The translations under genes and the position numbers were made by a program. Under the pieces are notes generated by a model that did no database searches, was not told the DNA's origin, and saw only the letters and a program-made list of their open reading frames with translations. A DNA stretch of 13,434 nucleotides from the NCBI GenBank assembly GCA_039800165.1, contig JBDLRH010000127.1, forward strand, positions 1 to 13,434, read 5' to 3'. Each line of letters starts with the position of its first letter. The first letter of the stretch is position 1. The DNA comes from JBDLRH01 sp039800165. GTDB lineage: Bacteria > Pseudomonadota > Gammaproteobacteria > Burkholderiales > Burkholderiaceae_C. Shown piece by piece: positions 9,026 through 13,434 of the stretch.

Positions 9026-9073
9026 GCAGTTGAAGCGCGGAAAAGCGTGGAGTTGCGCGTGTGCGACGCGCGA

Positions 9074-9400
9074 TCAGGCGGCCTTGCCGCCCAGCACCTG
9101 TTGCAGCTCGCCGCTCTCGTACATCTCCATCATGATGTCCGAGCCGCCGACGAATTCGCCGCGCACGTACAGCTGCGGGATGGTCGGCCAGTTGCTGTAG
9201 GTCTTGATGCCCTGGCGGATCTCGTCGTCCTCCAGCACATTGACGGTCTTCACCGTCTTGGTGTCCACGCCGCAGGCCTTCAGGATCTGGATCGCGCGGC
9301 CCGAAAAACCGCACATCGGGAAGCTGGCGGTGCCTTTCATGAACAGCAGCACCTCGTTGCCCTTGACGAGTTGGTCGATGCGCTGATGGGTGTCGCTCAT
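9074..9400 (-). CDS. grxD: Monothiol glutaredoxin, CGFS type (Grx4)
   Basis: Small 108-residue glutaredoxin that binds or transfers [2Fe-2S] clusters with glutathione, usually as a dimer or with BolA partners. The active-site motif is CGFS at 30-33 in FPMCGFSGRA, with K22 before it in FMKGT. WPTIPQLYV (71-79, cis-Pro75) and GGSDI (85-89) form the glutathione site. Length matches E. coli GrxD (115). ATG 9400 is preceded by GGAG (9407-9410) at six bases. It is downstream of prmC, a neighbour pairing I recall from other betaproteobacteria. The gap holds GATAAT (9457-9462) on this strand, a possible internal promoter, and a 22-codon frame whose stop overlaps this ATG. Confidence 0.97.
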   Translation of the reverse strand: MSDTHQRIDQLVKGNEVLLFMKGTASFPMCGFSGRAIQILKACGVDTKTVKTVNVLEDDEIRQGIKTYSNWPTIPQLYVRGEFVGGSDIMMEMYESGELQQVLGGKAA

Positions 9401-9456
9401 GAGGTTCTCCGTGATGGCAGGTGGGTGGCCGGCACACCGGCTTCGTCTGACACCGA

Positions 9457-9462
9457 ATTATC
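9457..9462 (-). promoter_or_regulatory. Possible -10 for grxD
   Basis: GATAAT on the minus strand, 57 bases upstream of the grxD ATG. TTGCGA (9483-9488) is a possible -35 but the spacing is 20 bp, longer than normal. Weak candidate for separate grxD transcription. Confidence 0.3.
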
Positions 9463-9491
9463 CATGCTGTCCCGCTTCAGCGTCGCAACCC

Positions 9492-10355
9492 TCACGCCGA
9501 CGCGGGCAGGGCGGCCCCCGGCCAGCGCCCGCCGGTGCAGCGCCGCATGCCGGCCAGGTCGTGCCGGTGTGCGATGGCCTCGAACCCGGCCCGCCGAAGG
9601 AGGTCTGCGACGGCGTCGGGCTGGTCGTGGCCGTGCTCCAGCAGCAGCCAGCCGCCCGGCTTCAGGCACACCGGCGCGCCGTGGATGATGTGTCGCAGGT
9701 CGCGTAGCCCGTCCGGGCCCGACACCAGGGCAGACGCCGGCTCATGCCGCAGGGCGGGCAGGTGTGCGTCGCCCTCGGCGATGTACGGCGGGTTCGACAG
9801 CACCAGGTCGAAGCTCAGGCCCTGCAGTGGCGCCCACCAGCTGCCCGCATGAAACGTCACCGGCAGGCCCAGGCGCTGCGCGTTGCCGCGCGCGACCGCC
9901 AACGCACCATCGCTCGCGTCCACCGCATGCACCTGCCAGCGCGGTTGCTGCGCGGCCAGGGCCAGCGCGATCGCGCCGCTGCCGGTGCCGAGGTCGGCCA
10001 CACGGGCGGCATCGGGCAGGCGGTGATCGGCGGCGATCTGCAGCGCCCAGTCCACCAGCGTCTCGGTGTCGGGCCGCGGGTCCAGCACCCGCGCATCCAC
10101 CTGCAGCTCCAGCCCGTGAAAGCCGCGCCGCCCGGTCAGGTACGCCAGCGGCACCTGATCGAGCCGCTGCGCGCACAGGTCTGCAAACCGCGCAAATGCT
10201 TCTGCGGCAAGCGGATCATCGCCATGCGCCAGCAGCCACGCGCGTTCGTCAAGCGGCCGGCCCAGGGCATGCAGCAGCAGCCACTGCGCGTCCAGCCGGT
10301 CCAGCCCGCGCGCCATCGCCTGGCGCAAGGCGGCATCCAGGGTGGGGACGCTCAT
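9492..10355 (-). CDS. prmC: Release factor glutamine N5-methyltransferase
   Basis: Methylates the GGQ glutamine of RF1 and RF2 with S-adenosylmethionine, raising peptide release efficiency. The 287 residues have an N-terminal helical release-factor-binding part (about 1-85), then PRPDTE (93-98), the SAM loop DLGTGSGAIA (121-130), acidic D146 in HAVDAS, and the signature NPPY (188-191). The length is normal (E. coli 277). ATG 10355 overlaps the prfA TGA as ATGA, so it is translationally coupled to the gene of its substrate. The frame runs open to 10682 inside prfA, but this overlap and the family N-terminus fix the start. Confidence 0.97.
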   Translation of the reverse strand: MSVPTLDAALRQAMARGLDRLDAQWLLLHALGRPLDERAWLLAHGDDPLAAEAFARFADLCAQRLDQVPLAYLTGRRGFHGLELQVDARVLDPRPDTETLVDWALQIAADHRLPDAARVADLGTGSGAIALALAAQQPRWQVHAVDASDGALAVARGNAQRLGLPVTFHAGSWWAPLQGLSFDLVLSNPPYIAEGDAHLPALRHEPASALVSGPDGLRDLRHIIHGAPVCLKPGGWLLLEHGHDQPDAVADLLRRAGFEAIAHRHDLAGMRRCTGGRWPGAALPASA

Positions 10356-11449
10356 GCGCCGCTGCCTCCGCTGCCGAACTCCAGTTCTTCCAGCTGCTCG
10401 GCGCGCCGCGCCAGCAGCAAGGCGTCGATCACCTCCGCCAGGTCGCCTTCCATCACCGCGCCCAGCTTGTACAGGGTGAGGTTGATGCGGTGATCGGTCA
10501 GTCGCCCCTGCGGAAAGTTGTAGGTGCGGATGCGGTCGCTGCGGTCGCCGCTGCCGATCAGGCCCTTGCGGGTGGCCGCCTCTTTGGCGGCCCGCTCGGC
10601 GCGCTCTTTTTCGCGGATGCGCGCGGCCAGCACCTGCAGCGCCTTGGCCTTGTTGCGGTGCTGGCTGCGGTCGTCCTGGCACTCGGCGACGATGCCGGTG
10701 GGCAGGTGGGTGATGCGCACTGCCGAATCGGTCTTGTTGACGTGCTGGCCACCGGCGCCGCTGGCGCGGAAGGTGTCGATGCGCAGGTCGGCCGGGTTGA
10801 TCTGCACCGCCTGCGCCTCGTCGGGCTCGGGCAGCACCGCCACGGTGCAGGCGCTGGTGTGGATGCGGCCCTGCGCTTCGGTGGCCGGCACGCGCTGCAC
10901 CCTGTGGCCACCCGACTCGAATTTCAGCTGGCCGTACACGCCGTCGCCCACGATGCGCAGTACCACCTCCTTGTAGCCGCCGACTTCGCCCGGGCTGTCG
11001 CTGACCACCTCGACGCGCCAGCCGCGCCCTTCGGCGAAGCGGCTGTACATGCGCATCAGGTCGCCTGCGAACAGCGCCGATTCGTCGCCGCCGGTGCCGG
11101 CGCGGATCTCGACGAACGCATGGCGTGCATCGTCCGGATCGCGCGGCAGGATCAGCGCCTGCAGCGCTTCCTCACGCTGGGGCAGCTCGGCTTCGGCCTG
11201 CGCGATCTCGTCGCGTGCCAGCTCGGCCATGTCTGCGTCGGCCAGCATCTCGCGCGCCTGGGCCAGATCGGCTTCGCGCTGGCAGTAGGCGGCATAGTGT
11301 TGGGCCACCTCGGCCACTTCGGCATGTTCGCGGGTCAGCGCGCGCAGCCGCTCCAGGTCGTTCGCGACTTCAGGCTGCTGCAAAAAGAAGTCGAGCTCGC
11401 GCAGGCGCTCGGCGTAGCGCTCGAGTTGCTGGCGAAGAAAGGGTTTCAC
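10352..11449 (-). CDS. prfA: Peptide chain release factor 1
   Basis: RF1 reads UAA and UAG and triggers peptide release on the ribosome. The 365 residues (E. coli 360) carry the codon-recognition tripeptide PAT (188-190, in QRVPATEAQGR) and the catalytic GGQ (233-235, in GAGGQHVNKTDSA). Q235 is the residue methylated by PrmC, encoded directly downstream with a 4-base overlap. The start is best placed at GTG 11449, giving MKPFLRQQLERYAERL, like other betaproteobacterial RF1 N-termini. No Shine-Dalgarno precedes it; the leader is C-rich. The frame extends to 11623 within hemA, but that part is proline/arginine-rich and not RF1-like. hemA lies 121 bases upstream. Confidence 0.96.
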   Translation of the reverse strand: MKPFLRQQLERYAERLRELDFFLQQPEVANDLERLRALTREHAEVAEVAQHYAAYCQREADLAQAREMLADADMAELARDEIAQAEAELPQREEALQALILPRDPDDARHAFVEIRAGTGGDESALFAGDLMRMYSRFAEGRGWRVEVVSDSPGEVGGYKEVVLRIVGDGVYGQLKFESGGHRVQRVPATEAQGRIHTSACTVAVLPEPDEAQAVQINPADLRIDTFRASGAGGQHVNKTDSAVRITHLPTGIVAECQDDRSQHRNKAKALQVLAARIREKERAERAAKEAATRKGLIGSGDRSDRIRTYNFPQGRLTDHRINLTLYKLGAVMEGDLAEVIDALLLARRAEQLEELEFGSGGSGA

Positions 11450-11488
11450 TGGGGGCGGTTCGGTGGGCGGAGGTGCTGTGGGGGCGGC
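11450..11488 (-). promoter_or_regulatory. C-rich leader before prfA
   Basis: On the minus strand these 39 bases contain 25 C and 6 G and no Shine-Dalgarno. As RNA the tract should be nearly unfolded, which could let ribosomes load on the SD-less GTG start. The C-over-G bias is also what Rho loading sites look like. Both roles are inference. Confidence 0.3.
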
Positions 11489-11570
11489 GCGCTGCAGAAG
11501 CAGGCGGCCTGCAGGGGCAAGCCGATGCCACGTGCGCGCGCCCGGCGGGGCTGCGCGGCAACGGGCGGAG

Positions 11571-12842
11571 CTAGCGTTCCTTGCGCAGGAAGAAGTGGCG
11601 GATGGCCGAGACGGCCTGGTCACGCGAATGCGTGTTGCCCGAGTGCAGCTCGGCCATCGCGCCGTGCAGCATCTTCTGGGTCAGGCCGCGGCTCATCGCC
11701 TCGAGCACGGCGTCGATGTCCTCGCCCTTGGCCAGCAGCTTGCGGGCGCGCGCGAGTTCGGCGGTGCGCCACTCGTCGGCCTGCGCATTGAGCTGCTGGA
11801 TCAGCGGCACGCTACTGCGCTGGTCGAGCCAGTGCAGGAAGCTCTGCACGCCGGCGTCGATGATCGCTTCGGCCTGCGCCACCGCGGCCTGGCGGCTCGC
11901 CTGGCCGGTCTGAACCACGGTGGACAGGTCGTCCACGGTGTAGAGGTAGATGTCTTCGAGCGCCTTGACCTCGGGCTCGATGTCACGTGGCACGGCCAGG
12001 TCCACCATGAACATCGGGCGGTGCTTGCGGCGCTTGAGCGCGCGCTCCACCGCACCCAGGCCGATGATCGGCAGGGTGCTGGCGGTGCAGCTGATCACCG
12101 CATCGAATTCATGCAGGCGCTCGGGCAGCTCCGAAAGCTGCATGACCGAGCCACCAAAGCGGGTGGCCAGCCGCTCGCCGCGCTCCAGCGTGCGGTTGGC
12201 GATCGCGATCGCCTTGGGGTTGCGCGCCGCAAAGTGCGTGGCGGCCAGCTCGATCATCTCGCCGGCGCCGACGAACAGGATGCGGGTGCGCGTCAGGTCC
12301 TCGAACAGCTGGCCGGCCAGCCGCACCGCCGCTGCCGCCATGCTGATCGAATGTGCGCCGATCTCGGTGGAGGAGCGCACTTCCTTGGCCACCGCAAACG
12401 AGCGCTGGAACAGCTGGTTGAGGGTGGTGCCCAGCGCGCCCGCGCTTTCGGCGGCACGCACCGCGTCCTTCATCTGGCCGAGGATCTGCGGCTCGCCCAG
12501 CACCATCGAATCGAGCCCGCTGGCCACGCGGAAGGCATGGCGCGCGGCCAGGCCATCTTGCAGGGTGTACGAATGCGCCTTCAGCGTGGGCAGCGCCACG
12601 CCGCCGGTGTGCGCCAGCCAGCCCAGGGTGTGCTCGACTTCGTGGCGGTCACCGGCGCAATAGATCTCGGTGCGGTTGCAGGTCGAGAGGATGGCCGCTT
12701 CGGGGCTGGACTGGGCGCGGCCTGCCAGCGCCTGCCGCAGCCCCTGCACCGTGGGGCCGAGCTGGTCGACCGCAAAGGCGAAACGCCCGCGCAGGTCCAG
12801 CGGCGCGGTGTTGTGGTTGATGCCCAGGGCCCAGACAGCCAT
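11571..12842 (-). CDS. hemA: Glutamyl-tRNA reductase
   Basis: Reduces glutamyl-tRNA with NADPH to glutamate-1-semialdehyde, the committed step of the C5 pathway to heme. The 423 residues begin MAVWALGINHNTAPLDLRG. The nucleophile is C55 in STCNRTE (53-59); the GEPQILGQ block spans 116-123; the NADPH-binding loop VGAGEMIELA lies at 191-200; a C-terminal helical dimerisation domain ends the protein. An in-frame TTG at 12863 would add seven residues, but ATG 12842 fits the family; neither has a clear Shine-Dalgarno. It heads the minus-strand block with prfA and prmC, an arrangement known in many proteobacteria. A perfect palindrome lies 66 bases upstream. Confidence 0.97.
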   Translation of the reverse strand: MAVWALGINHNTAPLDLRGRFAFAVDQLGPTVQGLRQALAGRAQSSPEAAILSTCNRTEIYCAGDRHEVEHTLGWLAHTGGVALPTLKAHSYTLQDGLAARHAFRVASGLDSMVLGEPQILGQMKDAVRAAESAGALGTTLNQLFQRSFAVAKEVRSSTEIGAHSISMAAAAVRLAGQLFEDLTRTRILFVGAGEMIELAATHFAARNPKAIAIANRTLERGERLATRFGGSVMQLSELPERLHEFDAVISCTASTLPIIGLGAVERALKRRKHRPMFMVDLAVPRDIEPEVKALEDIYLYTVDDLSTVVQTGQASRQAAVAQAEAIIDAGVQSFLHWLDQRSSVPLIQQLNAQADEWRTAELARARKLLAKGEDIDAVLEAMSRGLTQKMLHGAMAELHSGNTHSRDQAVSAIRHFFLRKER

Positions 12843-12907
12843 GGGCTCGAATGTTACCGGCAAAGCACCCGGATCGAGCCTGTGTGCACCGCAGCAAAGG
12901 CTGATTT

Positions 12908-12925
12908 TGTCAATTTAAATTGACA
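12908..12925. promoter_or_regulatory. 18-bp perfect palindrome upstream of hemA (operator candidate)
   Basis: TGTCAATTTAAATTGACA reads the same on both strands and stands out as AT-rich within GC-rich DNA. It is 65 bases from the hemA ATG and 77 from the next plus-strand ATG. Each arm contains TTGACA, the consensus -35, facing outward (12920-12925 plus, 12908-12913 minus), but no good -10 appears at 16-18 bp in either direction. A dimeric regulator site or a divergent promoter core are both possible. Confidence 0.55.
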
Positions 12926-13002
12926 TTTGGCCTTGTCGAGGCGGTTGACGGGCGATTTCCGGGGCCAAACCGGGCGGGGCGCCGTGTCATCATCCGCCCC
13001 AG

Positions 13003-13287
13003 ATGGACGCGTGGGACCTGATCGTTCACCTTGCCAACTTCCTCGCCCCGGCCGTGGGTGTGGGGGTGCTGGTCGCGTCGGTGGGGGCGCTGCGCCGCTC
13101 GCGCGCGGGCAACAAGGCCGGGTGGTCGTGGCCGGTGCAGTGTGCGGTGAATGGGTTGCTGGGCAGCGCCGCACTGGCCGGCGGGCTGTGGCTGTTTGGC
13201 CGCGACGGCAAGATGCTCAGCTATGCGGCCCTGGTGCTGGCCGTGGCGCTGGCCCAGTGGTGGGGCGAGCGACCCCGGGGCCAGTGA
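13003..13287 (+). CDS. Small integral membrane protein of unknown function
   Basis: I do not recognise the family. The 94 residues contain three likely membrane segments at about 10-30 (hydrophobic, valine/alanine-rich), 44-65 and 71-87. Between the first two is a basic loop RRSRAGNKAGW, which by the positive-inside rule would face the cytoplasm. The tail WWGERPRGQ is short and polar. ATG 13003 has no Shine-Dalgarno; TCATCAT at 12987-12993 could be a -10 very close to the start, so a nearly leaderless message is possible. It lies divergent from hemA and 49 bases before a yaaA-type gene on the same strand. The composition pattern (hydrophobic blocks in this frame only) supports a real gene. 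Confidence 0.65.
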   Translation: MDAWDLIVHLANFLAPAVGVGVLVASVGALRRSRAGNKAGWSWPVQCAVNGLLGSAALAGGLWLFGRDGKMLSYAALVLAVALAQWWGERPRGQ

Positions 13288-13305
13288 GGCGGGCGGGTGT
13301 CTGGC

Positions 13306-13311
13306 GATAAT
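13306..13311 (+). promoter_or_regulatory. -10 candidate for yaaA
   Basis: GATAAT, one base from consensus, 25 bases before the yaaA ATG. The -35 position at 17 bp spacing overlaps the stop of the preceding gene and is weak. Confidence 0.35.
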
Positions 13312-13336
13312 TCGCAGCCCATCTGACCTCCGAGCC

Positions 13337-13434
13337 ATGCTGTTCCTGCTGTCGCCTGCCAAGACGCTTGACTACGAAAGCCCGCTGCCCGAGCTGCCGC
13401 ACACCGCGCCGCAGTTCACCCGGCGCTCGGCCGA
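13337..13434 (+). CDS. yaaA: YaaA family peroxide stress protein, 5' part
   Basis: Only the first 32 codons are in the window; the gene runs off the end. The translation starts MLFLLSPAKTLDYESPLPEL, which matches the very conserved SPAKTLD N-terminus of the YaaA/UPF0246 (DUF328) family. In E. coli YaaA limits intracellular free iron and oxidative DNA damage during peroxide stress and is under OxyR control; no OxyR site is evident here. ATG 13337 is preceded by only a weak GAG. It follows the small membrane protein gene by 49 bases, with a GATAAT box between. Confidence 0.88.
   Translation, partial: MLFLLSPAKTLDYESPLPELPHTAPQFTRRSA

Noticed and set aside
8976..9437. 154-residue N-terminal extension of the AAA+ ATPase
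   Set aside because: It reads grxD in another frame; a strong AAAGGAG sits just before ATG 8975.
11451..11487. G-rich plus strand near prfA as a G-quadruplex
   Set aside because: Only three runs of three or more G; a fourth tetrad needs two-G runs. The C-rich reading of the sense strand explains it better.
9764..11791. 675-codon plus-strand open frame opposite prmC and prfA
   Set aside because: Antisense shadow of two certain genes. Low-complexity Ala/Arg/Gln composition and no recognisable domain.
11463..12923. 486-codon plus-strand open frame opposite hemA
   Set aside because: Antisense of hemA, with the typical His/Gln/Arg-rich shadow composition and no family resemblance.
12927..13310. 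127-codon plus-strand frame overlapping the small membrane gene
   Set aside because: Arg/Gly-rich shadow; the 13003 frame has clear hydrophobic segments and a plausible start.

Overview
The window is GC-rich chromosomal DNA, close to 70% GC in the coding parts I counted. It looks like a betaproteobacterium of the order Burkholderiales, probably Comamonadaceae-like. The support is gene order and protein type: ispB divergent from rplU-rpmA-obgE-proB, rppH divergent from proS, and hemA-prfA-prmC-grxD as a block. The assignment is inference from remembered family features; no search was run.

Layout. Positions 1-351 are a lower-GC stretch (172 of 350 bases G/C, about 49%) with no gene I can name. 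It lies against the 3' end of a tRNA-Pro(CGG) gene on the minus strand (352-428). Next come ispB (minus, polyprenyl diphosphate synthase for the quinone tail) and, divergent from it, rplU-rpmA (ribosomal proteins L21 and L27). A strong terminator follows with a competing upstream hairpin, then obgE (ribosome-associated GTPase) and proB (glutamate 5-kinase), which overlap by 4 bases. Facing proB is rppH (RNA 5' pyrophosphohydrolase, minus). rppH is divergent from proS (prolyl-tRNA synthetase), and a probable Tat-exported lytic transglycosylase gene follows proS.

From 7980 to 12842 the genes run on the minus strand, in transcription order hemA (glutamyl-tRNA reductase), prfA (release factor 1), prmC (the RF1 glutamine methyltransferase), grxD (monothiol CGFS glutaredoxin) and a stand-alone Lon-type AAA+ ATPase without a protease domain. 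prfA and prmC overlap by 4 bases, which links the release factor to the enzyme that modifies its GGQ loop. The window ends on the plus strand with a 94-residue membrane protein I do not recognise and the first 32 codons of a yaaA-type gene.

Most of the window is conserved housekeeping: translation, ribosome assembly, proline supply and charging, heme and quinone synthesis. I found no CRISPR array, insertion sequence, phage module or obvious new multi-gene system. The signals beyond routine annotation are mostly in gaps and leaders: an 18-bp perfect AT-rich palindrome upstream of hemA, the mutually exclusive hairpins after rpmA, tandem hairpins in the rplU leader, a 10-bp stem next to the ATPase ribosome binding site, a C-rich leader at an SD-less prfA start, and the composition break at the tRNA. 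The orphan Lon-like ATPase is the least understood gene with a recognisable fold.
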